Shown here: piece by piece, positions 10,485 through 19,926 of the stretch | How the letters are laid out: each line of letters starts with the position of its first letter | Position numbering within the stretch: the first letter of the stretch is position 1 | From: Blautia luti | Lineage (GTDB): Bacteria; Bacillota; Clostridia; Lachnospirales; Lachnospiraceae | Direction of reading: 5' to 3' | NCBI RefSeq assembly: GCF_033096465.1 | Contig: NZ_AP028156.1 | Coordinates: 1,692,501 to 1,756,500, forward strand | DNA: 64,000 nt | Notes under the pieces: generated by a model | What the model saw: only the letters and a program-made list of their open reading frames with translations | Told to the model about the DNA's origin: nothing | Database searches by the model: none | Translations under genes and position numbers: made by a program

Positions 10485-11105
10485 TTACTGATACAGACGG
10501 AATACGCCAAATACTTTTCCAAGTATCTGAAGATCACCACGAATAATAATAGGATCCATACTGTCATTTTCCGGCTGAAGACGATAGTATCCTTTTTCTT
10601 TGTAAAAAGTCTTAACAGTAGCCCCCTCATCGACCAATGCTACTACTATGTCTCCGTCAGAAGCAGTAGACTGCTGCTTTACAAGTACCTGATCTCCATC
10701 GAAAATTCCTGCATTTACCATACTTTCCCCTTTTACTTTCAGCATAAAACTCTGCTCATTAGGCATAAATTCTGCCGGAATAGGGAAATAACCTTCGATA
10801 TTCTCTACTGCAAGAACAGGCTGTCCGGCTGCTACAGTTCCAACAATGGGAACATTTACTACTTCTCGACGGACCAAATTAAAATTATCATCAATAATTT
10901 CAATCGCTCTGGGTTTCGTCGCATCTCTCCGGATATATCCGTTCTTCTCCAGTGCTTCCAGATGCGCATGCACAGAAGATGTGGATTTCAGATTTACTGC
11001 TTCACAAATTTCACGAACTGCCGGAGGAAAGCCTCTGTTCAGGATCTCATTCTTAATATAGTCAAGGATTTCCTGCTGTTTCTGCGTAATTCTTCCATAT
11101 GCCAT
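10485..11105 (-). CDS. lexA: SOS repressor LexA
   Basis: The product is 206 residues. An N-terminal winged helix-turn-helix (about 1-70, KQQEILDYI and SVHAHLEALEKNGYI) is joined to a self-cleaving peptidase domain: Ala-Gly cleavage bond in VAAGQP, catalytic Ser in GESMVNAG and Lys in ATVKTFYKEKG. RecA filaments trigger cleavage and open the SOS regulon. The start at 11105 follows AGGAGG by 8 nt; an upstream in-frame ATG at 11138 lies inside the promoter. A candidate LexA operator lies upstream, which suggests autoregulation. Confidence 0.97.
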   Translation of the reverse strand: MAYGRITQKQQEILDYIKNEILNRGFPPAVREICEAVNLKSTSSVHAHLEALEKNGYIRRDATKPRAIEIIDDNFNLVRREVVNVPIVGTVAAGQPVLAVENIEGYFPIPAEFMPNEQSFMLKVKGESMVNAGIFDGDQVLVKQQSTASDGDIVVALVDEGATVKTFYKEKGYYRLQPENDSMDPIIIRGDLQILGKVFGVFRLYQ

Positions 11106-11133
11106 AGGTTGTACCTCCTGATTTAATAGTTCT

Positions 11134-11162
11134 ATCATATCATATTTATATCAGAAACGCAA
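11134..11162 (-). promoter_or_regulatory. lexA promoter
   Basis: On the minus strand: TTGCGT (complement of 11157-11162), a 17-nt spacer and TATGAT (complement of 11134-11139). The position is 29-57 nt before the lexA start. Confidence 0.7.
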
Positions 11163-11173
11163 ACAGATATTCG

Positions 11174-11185
11174 GAAAATACGTTC
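11174..11185. promoter_or_regulatory. Candidate LexA operator (SOS box)
   Basis: GAAAATACGTTC matches the Gram-positive SOS box GAAC-N4-GTTC at all but one of the eight fixed bases. It sits 12 nt beyond the lexA -35 box in the gap between lexA and the divergent gene at 11410. Confidence 0.55.
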
Positions 11186-11292
11186 TCGTTTATCCTTTTT
11201 CTTATATGATATATTACAGAAAAATACTCCGATTTTCTTATATATGAAGAATCCTTATATGTGAAGGTATATGTGAAGAATTTATGTTTCGC

Positions 11293-11321
11293 TTGTTTTT
11301 AGAGCTATAAAATGTTACAAT
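11293..11321 (+). promoter_or_regulatory. Promoter for the HlyD-like/sepF operon
   Basis: TTGTTT at 11293-11298, a 17-nt spacer and TACAAT at 11316-11321, about 90 nt before the gene at 11410. Confidence 0.6.
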
Positions 11322-11409
11322 ATTTGGGATATCGGACAGATATTGGGCTTTTTGTTTCAGTACCTGTCTGTAATCGAATTCTTTCACTAATCAAAAGGAG
11401 GCATTTCAT

Positions 11410-12882
11410 TTGCCCGCTAATCATAAAAAAAGCAGACAGATGCCGGGTATTCTGGCCAGGCTTCGAAAGATTTTCGGACTGAATATTGGAACTGTCATGT
11501 TTGGCGTTTTATTTATCTATATGGCATTTAGTGCTATATTGTATCTTACTACTCCTCATATTGAGTCCTACCAGGTAACTTCCGGTCCTTTGTCAAGGAA
11601 TGAAACATATACAGGACTGGCAATACGTGAAGAGTCAGTGTGTAAAGCTGCTTCTTCCGGTTACATTACCTATTATGCAAGGGAGGGAAGCAAGATCAAT
11701 GCATCAGGCGCTGTTTATGGTCTGAGCAGTACGAAGTCCGGTTCTTCCTCTGTCAGTCTTACACCGGAGGAACTTTCCCGTATCAGAAATGATATGATGA
11801 GTTTTTCGAAAAGTTTTAATTCAAGTAAATTTAACAATACATACAGCTTTAAATATGAACTGAAAGGAAATATTCTTCAGTATTCTGAATCTGCCACCGG
11901 CACAACAGCGCCGCTGACTTCTGACGAAAATACCGAAGATGAAAGCAGTTCTGAAAATACCTCTGCCACAGCTGCTTCAGTCAGCTATGGAAATGAAAAT
12001 ATCAGCCGTGCCGAATCTGATGGGATTATTTTATATTCAACAGATAATTATGAGGGAAAAACAATTGATACAGTAACAGCAGAAGATTTTGATCAGAATT
12101 CCTATCATGAAACAGATCTGAAAACTTCTGATTCAGTTAAAGCCGGAGATGATGTATATAGCATAATCACAGATGAACGTTGGAGTCTTCTGATCCCTCT
12201 AAGTGAGAAACAGGCAGAAAAATTAAAAGACCGCTCCACCATTCGTGTAAAATTTCAGAAAGATGATATGACACAGACTGGAGATTTTTCTATTATAACG
12301 ATTGATGGAGAAAGATACGGCCAGATTGATTTCAATAAAGGGCTGATACGCTATGCTTCTGACCGTTTCCTGGATATAGAACTTGTGACAAATACATCCA
12401 CTGGCCTGAAAATTCCACTGTCATCTATTGTCACAAAGGATTTTTATGTAATTCCGGATTCGTATGCAACAACAGATCCCCAGAGTGGTGCTACCGGCTT
12501 TATGCTTGCCACCAAAACAAAGTCAGGCAAAGCTGCTACGACCTTCAAAAGTGCCAGCATATATGCCAGTATTGAAGAGAAATCTTCTTCCGGCTCTTCC
12601 GAAGATCCGGTCAGCAATGATTATGTTGATAAAAGTTCTTTTAAAGAAGGTGATGCCATCGTTAATCCTGATACTGGTGAGAAATATGTTATCGGAGAAA
12701 CAGACACCCTGCAAGGAGTTTATTGTATTAATAAAGGATATGCAGTTTTCCGGTGTATCGAAGTTTTGGATCAGAATGAAGAATATGCCATTGTAGCCAA
12801 GAATACATCCTATGGCCTTTCCAGATATGATCATATTGTAAGAAATGCTGATCAGGTAAAAGAACAGGATATTTTATATTGA
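11410..12882 (+). CDS. HlyD-like membrane-anchored protein of the sepF cluster
   Basis: The protein is 490 residues with a TTG start 7 nt after AAAGGAGG. A basic cytoplasmic N-terminus is followed by one membrane helix (about 33-55). The rest is predicted outside, including a biotinyl/lipoyl-like segment (AREGSKINASGAVYGL), a Ser/Thr-rich linker near 165-195 and a late beta-rich domain. This layout resembles HlyD-family adaptor proteins, but no transporter is next to it. It is the first gene before yggS and sepF, as in many Lachnospiraceae, which hints at a division or envelope role. Function unknown. Confidence 0.7.
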   Translation: MPANHKKSRQMPGILARLRKIFGLNIGTVMFGVLFIYMAFSAILYLTTPHIESYQVTSGPLSRNETYTGLAIREESVCKAASSGYITYYAREGSKINASGAVYGLSSTKSGSSSVSLTPEELSRIRNDMMSFSKSFNSSKFNNTYSFKYELKGNILQYSESATGTTAPLTSDENTEDESSSENTSATAASVSYGNENISRAESDGIILYSTDNYEGKTIDTVTAEDFDQNSYHETDLKTSDSVKAGDDVYSIITDERWSLLIPLSEKQAEKLKDRSTIRVKFQKDDMTQTGDFSIITIDGERYGQIDFNKGLIRYASDRFLDIELVTNTSTGLKIPLSSIVTKDFYVIPDSYATTDPQSGATGFMLATKTKSGKAATTFKSASIYASIEEKSSSGSSEDPVSNDYVDKSSFKEGDAIVNPDTGEKYVIGETDTLQGVYCINKGYAVFRCIEVLDQNEEYAIVAKNTSYGLSRYDHIVRNADQVKEQDILY

Positions 12883-12914
12883 TAGACTAAATATAAATTA
12901 AGGAGGCTTTCCAA

Positions 12915-13616
12915 ATGATAGCTGAAAAATTAGCAGTCGTACAGGAAAATATTAACAAAGCGTGCAAAAATGCAGGACGATCCCCCAAAGAGGTAACGTT
13001 GATCTCTGTGAGCAAAACCAAACCTGTTGAAATGCTTCAGGAAGCGTACGATGCAGGTGCACGTGTTTTTGGTGAGAATAAAGTGCAGGAGATCATGGAT
13101 AAGTATGATCAGCTCCCCTCTGACATAGAGTGGCACATGATCGGACATCTTCAGCGAAACAAAGTCAAATATATTATTGATAAGGTTTCTATGATCCATT
13201 CTGTAGATTCTTTGCGCCTTGCCGAAACAATTGAGCATGAAGCAGCAAAGAAAAACGTATGTATGCCCATTCTGATCGAGGTAAATGTAGCAGAAGAGGA
13301 GAGTAAATTTGGTCTGAAAACAGAAGAAGTTCTTCCACTTATAGAGGAGATTGCTTCTTATTCCCATATTAAAGTAATGGGGCTTATGACAATCGCTCCT
13401 TTTGTTGCTGATCCAGAAGAAAACAGAAGTGTTTTTCGTAAATTAAAGAAATTAAGTGTTGACATTGCAGCCAAAAACATTAATAATATTACTATGAGCG
13501 TCCTGAGCATGGGAATGACAAACGATTATCAGGTCGCATGTGAGGAAGGTTCTACCATGGTACGTGTAGGAACAGGTATCTTTGGTGAGAGGAATTACTC
13601 AATAAAAGAAGATTAG
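12915..13616 (+). CDS. yggS: YggS-family pyridoxal phosphate homeostasis protein
   Basis: A 233-residue alanine-racemase-like barrel protein. The PLP-binding lysine lies in LISVSKTKP. FGENKVQE, EWHMIGHLQRNK, LIEVNVAEE and LSMGMTNDY are family signatures. It controls the free PLP pool rather than racemising amino acids. AAGGAGG precedes the start. Its place just before sepF is the ylmE-ylmF order of Firmicutes. Confidence 0.94.
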   Translation: MIAEKLAVVQENINKACKNAGRSPKEVTLISVSKTKPVEMLQEAYDAGARVFGENKVQEIMDKYDQLPSDIEWHMIGHLQRNKVKYIIDKVSMIHSVDSLRLAETIEHEAAKKNVCMPILIEVNVAEEESKFGLKTEEVLPLIEEIASYSHIKVMGLMTIAPFVADPEENRSVFRKLKKLSVDIAAKNINNITMSVLSMGMTNDYQVACEEGSTMVRVGTGIFGERNYSIKED

Positions 13617-13634
13617 AAAAGATTGGAGATTAAA

Positions 13635-14297
13635 ATGGGCGTTTTAGATAAATTTTTAGATGCCATCAAATTAAATGATGATTATGATGATGACGGATTT
13701 TTAGATGAAGATCTGTTAGATGAAGAAGACGACGGGGATGATTTCCTGGATGATGATTTTGATGACAAACCAAAGAAGAAATTCTTTGATAAATTTGCCA
13801 AGAAAAAAGATTCTGAGGATATTGCAGTTTCTGATGAAATCGAGGAAAAATCTGTAAATACTGCTCCCAAACAGCCAACAGCTGCCAAACAGCAATCTTC
13901 CGCTGCCAAGGCACCTGTTCGTCAGGAGCGTTCAGAACGACTGTCACGCCCGGTCGCATCCTCTAATAAGATCACCCCGATGAGAAACAGCCGTAAAACA
14001 CCTCAGGGAGCTAACATGGAAGTATGTGTGATCAAACCTTCTTCTATGGAAGATACACGGGAAATTGCAGATACCCTGGTAGATAACTCCACTGTTATTT
14101 TAAATCTGGAAGGAATTGATGTAGAACTGGCACAGAGAATCATTGATTTCACTTCCGGTGCATGTTATTCTCTGGGAGGAAGCCTTCAGAAAGTATCCAG
14201 TTACATTTTTGTTCTCGGACCATATAATGTGGATATCACCGGTGACCTTCAGAATATTCTTGGAGGTTCTGCGCCATCTGTAAGAGCAGGATACTGA
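13635..14297 (+). CDS. sepF: Cell division protein SepF
   Basis: The product is 220 residues. The N-terminal MGVLDKFLDAIKL helix is the membrane anchor. It is followed by a very acidic linker rich in Asp and Glu (about 15-55), a basic patch and a Pro/Ala/Gln linker. The globular SepF core runs from about residue 120 (VCVIKPSSMEDTREI to LGPYNVDITGD). SepF polymerises into rings that tether FtsZ to the membrane. ATG 13635 is preferred (GGAG 6 nt upstream); an earlier in-frame ATG lies at 13623. Confidence 0.94.
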   Translation: MGVLDKFLDAIKLNDDYDDDGFLDEDLLDEEDDGDDFLDDDFDDKPKKKFFDKFAKKKDSEDIAVSDEIEEKSVNTAPKQPTAAKQQSSAAKAPVRQERSERLSRPVASSNKITPMRNSRKTPQGANMEVCVIKPSSMEDTREIADTLVDNSTVILNLEGIDVELAQRIIDFTSGACYSLGGSLQKVSSYIFVLGPYNVDITGDLQNILGGSAPSVRAGY

Positions 14298-14304
14298 TCT
14301 CATA

Positions 14305-15057
14305 ATGGAAAAAGACGAATTTTTTCTTAAGAGAATCCGGGAACTGGCAAATCTTTCCTATCAGAGAGATATTGTTACTTTTTCTGATTTTCTGAATCTT
14401 AATGAACAGAATATGGTGAATAGCCTGAAATCACAGCTTCCCGGTATTGTTATGGAAAGCAGTGGCGGCTATGATAATGCGGAGCGTCAGATGGTGGCAT
14501 TTCATCCTGATGCTCTTGCTTTTACGTGGGAATACCCCATCGACTGCCTGAAAATAGAGCCAAAAGCTATTAAATTTTCAGAAGATCTCACTCATAGAGA
14601 TTATCTGGGAGCACTGCTGAATCTGGGCGTGGACAGAAATGTGCTGGGAGATATTCTTGTGCAGAAAAATGCTGCATGGTTTTTCAGCAGCAATAAAATG
14701 ACGGACTTTTTCCTGAAAAATATGTGCCGTGTCCGTCATACCAATATTCTGATTTCAAAAATAGAGAATCCGGATGAATTTCCACGTCCTGAACTTGAAG
14801 CAGTCAGCGGAACCTGTGCTTCTGTACGTTTAGATGCATTGATCGCTCTGGCATTTAAATCATCCCGGAGCAGTATGGTGCCTTTCATTGAAGGAGGGCA
14901 TGTTTTTGTGAACGGAAAGCTGATCACATCTAATGGATATGAACCTAAAGATGGAGATATTATTTCTGTGCGTGGCAAAGGACGTTTTATTTTTGATGGT
15001 GTTTCACATCAGACGAAAAAAGGACGCTGCAGTGTTCGGATTCTACGATATATATAA
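14305..15057 (+). CDS. ylmH: YlmH-type S4-domain RNA-binding protein
   Basis: A 250-residue protein with a C-terminal S4 RNA-binding domain (about 175-235: RLDALIALAFKSSRS, then GHVFVNGKLI) and an N-terminal region of the YlmH type (FSDFLNLNEQ). YlmH relatives bind ribosomal complexes and act in ribosome rescue. The start lies 7 nt after the sepF stop without a close ribosome site, so translation is probably coupled. Confidence 0.9.
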   Translation: MEKDEFFLKRIRELANLSYQRDIVTFSDFLNLNEQNMVNSLKSQLPGIVMESSGGYDNAERQMVAFHPDALAFTWEYPIDCLKIEPKAIKFSEDLTHRDYLGALLNLGVDRNVLGDILVQKNAAWFFSSNKMTDFFLKNMCRVRHTNILISKIENPDEFPRPELEAVSGTCASVRLDALIALAFKSSRSSMVPFIEGGHVFVNGKLITSNGYEPKDGDIISVRGKGRFIFDGVSHQTKKGRCSVRILRYI

Positions 15058-15093
15058 TGATACATTGATTTATCAGACAGGAGGATTAGCAGA

Positions 15094-16185
15094 ATGGCAG
15101 AACAGAAATTACTTGTAAAACGAGAAGGCGACTTTCATTATCCTATTTATTTTGAAAAAGATTTCAGCTTTCTTTCTCAGGCTGTTGCAGCTGAGGGACT
15201 TCAGGATCGAAAAGTCTGCATTGTTACAGACAGTCATGTAGAACCTTTATATTACACAGCAGTCGAGACTGAACTGAAGAAAGTTTCCTCCTGTGTCTTT
15301 TCATTTGTATTTGAAGCAGGTGAACCAAATAAGAATCTTGATACAGTACAGCAGCTTTATAAAACCCTGATCGAACATGAGATGGATCGAAAGGGGCTTC
15401 TGGTTGCATTAGGCGGCGGGGTAGTAGGAGATCTTACTGGTTTCGGAGCAGCTACCTATCTCCGGGGAATTGATTTCATACAGGTTCCTACCACACTTCT
15501 GGCTCAGGTAGACAGCAGTGTCGGTGGAAAAACAGGTGTAGATTTTCAGCAGTACAAAAATATGGTAGGTGCTTTCCATCAGCCACGTCTTGTATATATG
15601 AACATGGTTTCTCTGAGAAGTCTTCCTGCGAAAGAATTTGCCTGCGGTATGGGCGAAATTCTGAAAACAGGACTGATCTGCGACGGAGATTTTTTCAGAT
15701 TTGTATGTTCTAGCCAATCCGCTATCGAACAGATGGATATAGATGTATTGTCCCGTATGATCCGCAGATGTTGTGAAATTAAAGCTGGTGTTGTGGAGAG
15801 AGATCCTAAAGAACAGGGAGAACGTGCTCTTCTTAATTTAGGGCATACTGTTGGTCATGCAGTAGAGAAATTGAAAGATTTTCAGCTCCTTCATGGTCAG
15901 TGTGTCGGTGTTGGTCTGATCGCGGCTGCCTTTCTCTCCATGAAACGTGGGTTATTAACTGAACAGGAATATGAAGAAATCCGCAGAGGCTGCCAGGCTT
16001 TTGATCTTCCTCTTTCTGTTGATTCCCTCAATGCGGAAGATGTTCTTGCAGCCACAAAGAAAGACAAGAAAATGGAAGCAGGACACATTAAATTTATTCT
16101 TATGGATGGCATTGGCAAAAGTTTCATTGACAAAACAGTTACTGACCAGGAATTACTTCAGGCCATCAGGGAGATTCTTATATGA
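15094..16185 (+). CDS. aroB: 3-dehydroquinate synthase
   Basis: This is the second step of the shikimate pathway, converting DAHP to 3-dehydroquinate with NAD and a divalent metal. In 363 residues the family motifs are clear: ALGGGVVGDLTGF (NAD binding), PTTLLAQVDSSVGGKTGVD and metal ligands in LNLGHTVGHA and LLHGQCVGVG. GGAGGA lies before the ATG. The 4-nt overlap with lspA shows one transcript. No other aro genes are nearby. Confidence 0.96.
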   Translation: MAEQKLLVKREGDFHYPIYFEKDFSFLSQAVAAEGLQDRKVCIVTDSHVEPLYYTAVETELKKVSSCVFSFVFEAGEPNKNLDTVQQLYKTLIEHEMDRKGLLVALGGGVVGDLTGFGAATYLRGIDFIQVPTTLLAQVDSSVGGKTGVDFQQYKNMVGAFHQPRLVYMNMVSLRSLPAKEFACGMGEILKTGLICDGDFFRFVCSSQSAIEQMDIDVLSRMIRRCCEIKAGVVERDPKEQGERALLNLGHTVGHAVEKLKDFQLLHGQCVGVGLIAAAFLSMKRGLLTEQEYEEIRRGCQAFDLPLSVDSLNAEDVLAATKKDKKMEAGHIKFILMDGIGKSFIDKTVTDQELLQAIREILI

Positions 16186-16706
16186 CAGTAAATTCAGTGA
16201 AACCGGTCTGGGTACACTGGCTTAAGGGATGCACCATTATTTTTATACTGACATTTCTGGATCAGGGAAGCAAGTATTTTGTTCTTACCAGGTTGAAAAA
16301 CACGCCGGATATCATTTTGATCCCCGGGGTTCTTCAGTTGCATTATCTTGAAAACCGCGGAATGGCTTTCGGTTTATTTGAGGGGAAGATTCCTGTTTTT
16401 GTAATTTTGTGTGTTCTGTTTTTCTGTGTATTTTTTTATGTATATGCACGGATTCCGAGAACAGGTTATTACCTTCCATTGACAATAACTTCTTTAATCA
16501 TGGTATCCGGCGCTTTAGGCAACTTTATTGACAGGGTATTTCGTAAATATGTGGTGGATTTTATCTATTTTTCGTTGATTGATTTCCCTGTCTTTAATAT
16601 GGCTGATATCTATGTTGTATGTAGTGGGATTCTGCTGGTCATTCTGGTGTGCTTTAAATACAAAAACGACGAAGACTATCACTTTTTGCGATTAAAAAAG
16701 GATTAA
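16182..16706 (+). CDS. lspA: Lipoprotein signal peptidase II
   Basis: The protein is 174 residues with four predicted membrane helices. The catalytic aspartates lie in GNFIDRVFRKYVVDF and FNMADIYV, and the conserved N-terminal motifs in LDQGSKYF and LENRGMAFG. It cleaves prolipoprotein signal peptides after lipidation. Its ATG overlaps the aroB stop by 4 nt, and rluD follows after 4 nt. The lspA-rluD pair is common in Firmicutes. Confidence 0.96.
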   Translation: MTVNSVKPVWVHWLKGCTIIFILTFLDQGSKYFVLTRLKNTPDIILIPGVLQLHYLENRGMAFGLFEGKIPVFVILCVLFFCVFFYVYARIPRTGYYLPLTITSLIMVSGALGNFIDRVFRKYVVDFIYFSLIDFPVFNMADIYVVCSGILLVILVCFKYKNDEDYHFLRLKKD

Positions 16707-16710
16707 TATT

Positions 16711-17625
16711 ATGGAAATTCTTAACTATCATGTTTCTGACGGTCAGTCCGGTATTCGGATTGACCGCTATCTTTCTGAAAAAAATGAAGAATTATCACGC
16801 TCTTACATTCAGAAACTTCTGAAAGAACAGAAAATAAAAGTAAATAATGCCCCGGTGAAGGCCAATTATAAGGTTCAAATACAGGATGAGATTTCTGTAG
16901 AAGTACCGGACATGGAAGAGCCGGATATTCTGCCCGAAGATATTCCTCTGGATATTCTCTATGAGGATGAGGACGTACTGATCATAAATAAACCCAAAGG
17001 AATGGTTGTACATCCCAGCGCAGGACATACTTCAGGTACACTGGTAAATGCTATTATGTTTCACTGCAAAGATAACCTTTCCGGTATTAATGGTGTTCTC
17101 CGCCCCGGAATCGTGCACAGGATTGATAAAGACACCACAGGTGCACTCCTTGTATGTAAAAATGATAATGCACACCGGGATCTGGCTGAACAATTAAAGG
17201 AGCATTCTATCAGGCGAAGATATCGTGCCGTTGTATCGGGTGTTCTGAAAGAAGACGAGGGAACAATAGAAGGCCCCATCGGCCGTCATCCTGTTGACCG
17301 CAAAAAAATGGCTATCAATTACAAAAATGGCAAAAACGCAGTTACCCATTACAAGGTTCTGGAACGATTCAGGAATGCCACCTATGTTGAGTGCCGTCTG
17401 GAAACAGGACGTACACATCAGATCCGTGTACATATGACCAGTATCGGGCATCCGCTCCTTGGAGATGAAGTCTATGGTTCCGGTAAAAATCCGTATCATC
17501 TTCAGGGACAGACCCTTCACGCTATGATACTTGGATTTGTGCATCCTTCCACAGGAGAATATATGGAATTCACTGCACCTTTGCCCGAATATTTTATTAA
17601 ATTATTAGATAAATTGCGAAAATAA
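16711..17625 (+). CDS. rluD: RluA/RluD-family 23S rRNA pseudouridine synthase
   Basis: The product is 304 residues. An S4 domain (about 15-75, IRIDRYLSEKNEELSRSYIQ) is followed by the catalytic domain with the aspartate in HRIDKDTTGALLVCKN. RLETGRTHQIRVHM and HPLLGDEVYG complete the family pattern. It probably modifies helix 69 of 23S rRNA, but exact target sites within this family cannot be assigned by sequence reading alone. Confidence 0.92.
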   Translation: MEILNYHVSDGQSGIRIDRYLSEKNEELSRSYIQKLLKEQKIKVNNAPVKANYKVQIQDEISVEVPDMEEPDILPEDIPLDILYEDEDVLIINKPKGMVVHPSAGHTSGTLVNAIMFHCKDNLSGINGVLRPGIVHRIDKDTTGALLVCKNDNAHRDLAEQLKEHSIRRRYRAVVSGVLKEDEGTIEGPIGRHPVDRKKMAINYKNGKNAVTHYKVLERFRNATYVECRLETGRTHQIRVHMTSIGHPLLGDEVYGSGKNPYHLQGQTLHAMILGFVHPSTGEYMEFTAPLPEYFIKLLDKLRK

Positions 17626-17626
17626 T

Positions 17627-17654
17627 TTGCATTTTTCCTCAAATATTGTATAAT
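17627..17654 (+). promoter_or_regulatory. Promoter before the cytidylate kinase-like gene
   Basis: TTGCAT at 17627-17632, a 16-nt spacer and TATAAT at 17649-17654, 38 nt before the start codon. Confidence 0.65.
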
Positions 17655-17691
17655 AATGATACAAAAGACGTGACGGAAGGGAGTGTAGCTT

Positions 17692-18327
17692 ATGAACAGT
17701 ACAAGTTCAATTATTACAATAGGACGTGAATACGGAAGTGGAGGCAGGCAGATAGGGCAGGAAGTTGCAAAATACTTCGGCGTTAAATGCTATGATAAAG
17801 AACTTCTGGAGCATGCAGCCAATGAAAGCGGCATCTGCAAGGAACTTTTTGAAAATCATGATGAGAGGCCTACCAACAGCTTTTTATATTCTCTGGTAAT
17901 GGACACCTATTCTTTCGGTTATTCTTCAGCTGGCTTTACAGATATGCCTATGAATCATAAGGTTTTTCTTGCGCAGTTTGATGCGATCAAGAAACTGGCT
18001 TCTGAAGGCCCCTGTGTTATGGTTGGAAGATGTGCAGATTATGCTTTGGCAGAATACAAAGACTGCTTCAGTGTATTTGTTCATGCAGACACAGACTGGC
18101 GGATCAGCCGTCTGGCTCAGAAGCATAATAAAACACCAAAAGAAGCCAAAGACATGATCAATAAAACAGATAAAAGCCGTTCCAGTTATTACAATTACTA
18201 TACAAATAAGAAATGGGGCGCTGCTGCCAGTTACAACCTCTGTGTAGACAGTAGTAAACTTGGAATTGAAGGCGCAGCTAAAGCTATCATCCAGGCAATT
18301 GAAATATTTGACTCCATGAAAAAATAA
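17692..18327 (+). CDS. Cytidylate kinase-like family protein
   Basis: A 211-residue P-loop protein. IITIGREYGSGGRQIGQ is the kinase-type phosphate loop of the cytidylate kinase-like family, followed by CYDKELLEHAANESG. Later VMVGRCADY and the arginine-rich lid RISRLAQ are visible. These proteins are widespread in Clostridia as stand-alone paralogues of Cmk; their substrate is not established. The gene has its own promoter and is followed by a strong terminator, so it is monocistronic. Confidence 0.85.
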   Translation: MNSTSSIITIGREYGSGGRQIGQEVAKYFGVKCYDKELLEHAANESGICKELFENHDERPTNSFLYSLVMDTYSFGYSSAGFTDMPMNHKVFLAQFDAIKKLASEGPCVMVGRCADYALAEYKDCFSVFVHADTDWRISRLAQKHNKTPKEAKDMINKTDKSRSSYYNYYTNKKWGAAASYNLCVDSSKLGIEGAAKAIIQAIEIFDSMKK

Positions 18328-18334
18328 ATATCAT

Positions 18335-18376
18335 CAAATAAAGGCTTCTGCTGATTTGGGCAGGAGTCTTTATTTG
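18335..18376 (+). terminator. Terminator after the kinase-like gene
   Basis: A long stem (CAAATAAAG paired with CTTTATTTG, continued by CTTCTGC with GCAGGAG) encloses a short loop. The U-rich 3' arm of the stem lies at 18369-18375. It starts 7 nt after the stop codon. Confidence 0.85.
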
Positions 18377-18413
18377 TTCCCTATATTATTTTATTAAAAT
18401 TTCATTAAATCCA

Positions 18414-18442
18414 GAGACATCTATTAAAAAAAATGTTATAAT
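18414..18442 (+). promoter_or_regulatory. Promoter of the AI-2E-type permease gene
   Basis: GAGACA at 18414-18419, 17 nt, then a perfect TATAAT at 18437-18442, 26 nt before the start codon. Confidence 0.6.
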
Positions 18443-18468
18443 CGTACCATCTTAAAAAGGAGGATGTT

Positions 18469-19926
18469 ATGAAGTTTCGTTGGGACAATCGCTATTTGCA
18501 CTGGGGTGTAACCGCTTTTTTGGTAATTGCCGCCAGTATGCTGTTTTATTACGGTATTTTTCACATGAAGACTCTGATCATCGGGATTAAAACTTTTCTG
18601 GGGATTATGGCCCCTATTATTTATGGTGTGATTCTGGCCTATCTTCTCAGTCCGTTGATCAATCTATTTGAGCAGAAACTAATCTACCCACAGCTAAAAA
18701 AACATGAGGTTCATCTGCAGAAAAAAGGAAAACGCGCGATCCGCTGGGCATGTGTTATTCTTTCCATGTTTTTATTCTGGGTGCTCATTTATGCTTTGCT
18801 CATGATGGTACTTCCTCAGCTGATCCGAAGTGTTATGAGTATTATCTACAGCTTTCCATACTATGTAAAGGTTATTGAAAAATGGCTTAATTCTTTTGTT
18901 GAACATGGATGGAACCTGAATTCAGAAACCATTGATATGATCAATCAGTATTCTGCAAAGGCACAGGATTACCTGACTACCAATATTCTGCCGCAGATGC
19001 AGGATATGCTTAAAAACATTTCAGCAGGTATTTTTGATATTCTGACATTTATGAAGAATTTTCTGATCGGAGCGATCGTTGCCTTGTATGTGCTTGCAGA
19101 CAAAGAGAAGTTTGTTGCCAAAAGCAAAATGTTCGTATACGCAGTGCTGCCTCACAAATGGGCGAATCTGCTGATCCATGCCATGCGTTTTACACATAAA
19201 ACATTCGGAGGATTTATATACGGCAAGCTTCTTGATTCAGCCATTATCGGAGTTCTGTGCTATATTGGAATGCTGCTTCTCCATATGCCATTCCCTATCC
19301 TGGTCAGCGTGATCATAGGTGTTACAAATATCATTCCATTTTTTGGACCGTACATCGGAGCTATTCCATGTATCCTCCTGATTTTGGTGGTAGATCCTTT
19401 AAAGGGGCTGTATTTTGCCATCTTTATCCTGCTTCTTCAGCAGTTTGATGGGAATATCCTGGGGCCGAAGATTCTGGGCGAAACTACAGGACTTTCCAGT
19501 TTTATGGTCATTGTTGCGATCCTTATTGGCGGCGGCCTTTTCGGTGTTCCGGGAATGATCGCCGGTGTTCCGGTTTTCGCAGTACTTTATGCAATGGGAT
19601 GGCGTCTGATCGATCATTCTTTAAGCAAACGTAAAATGCCTGTACAGGAGGAAGCCTATGTAAATATTGACTGTCTGGATGATCGGACAGGAGAAGTAGT
19701 TCCTCTTCGTAAAGAAGAACCACGCAAAATATCTCCTGAAAAGCTTGCAGAAAACAGAAACAATTTCTTTATGAAAATATGGAATCCATTTTCCCATCTG
19801 GTTCTGCTTATCTGGAAATATCTGCTTAAGTTTCTTCAGATTGTCTGGGAATATATAAAACAGGCATGGCGCATTTTAAAAGACAGGTATCACCAAATAA
19901 AAACAAAACAGGAGAAGAAAAAATGA
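18469..19926 (+). CDS. AI-2E family (UPF0118/PerM) transporter
   Basis: The protein is 485 residues with about seven or eight membrane helices. A long extracytoplasmic segment lies between helices 3 and 4, and the family motif appears in the second half ([17 protein letters not shown], later [15 protein letters not shown]). The charged C-terminal tail is longer than usual (about 100 residues, rich in Lys, Trp and Arg, with another hydrophobic stretch). Members include TqsA and Na/H antiporters, so the substrate cannot be named. It overlaps dtd by 4 nt. Confidence 0.85.
   Translation: MKFRWDNRYLHWGVTAFLVIAASMLFYYGIFHMKTLIIGIKTFLGIMAPIIYGVILAYLLSPLINLFEQKLIYPQLKKHEVHLQKKGKRAIRWACVILSMFLFWVLIYALLMMVLPQLIRSVMSIIYSFPYYVKVIEKWLNSFVEHGWNLNSETIDMINQYSAKAQDYLTTNILPQMQDMLKNISAGIFDILTFMKNFLIGAIVALYVLADKEKFVAKSKMFVYAVLPHKWANLLIHAMRFTHKTFGGFIYGKLLDSAIIGVLCYIGMLLLHMPFPILVSVIIGVTNIIPFFGPYIGAIPCILLILVVDPLKGLYFAIFILLLQQFDGNILGPKILGETTGLSSFMVIVAILIGGGLFGVPGMIAGVPVFAVLYAMGWRLIDHSLSKRKMPVQEEAYVNIDCLDDRTGEVVPLRKEEPRKISPEKLAENRNNFFMKIWNPFSHLVLLIWKYLLKFLQIVWEYIKQAWRILKDRYHQIKTKQEKKK

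Noticed and set aside
10458..11126. Long plus-strand frame opposite lexA
   Set aside because: It is a shadow of lexA on the other strand; its protein is low-complexity and has no ribosome site.
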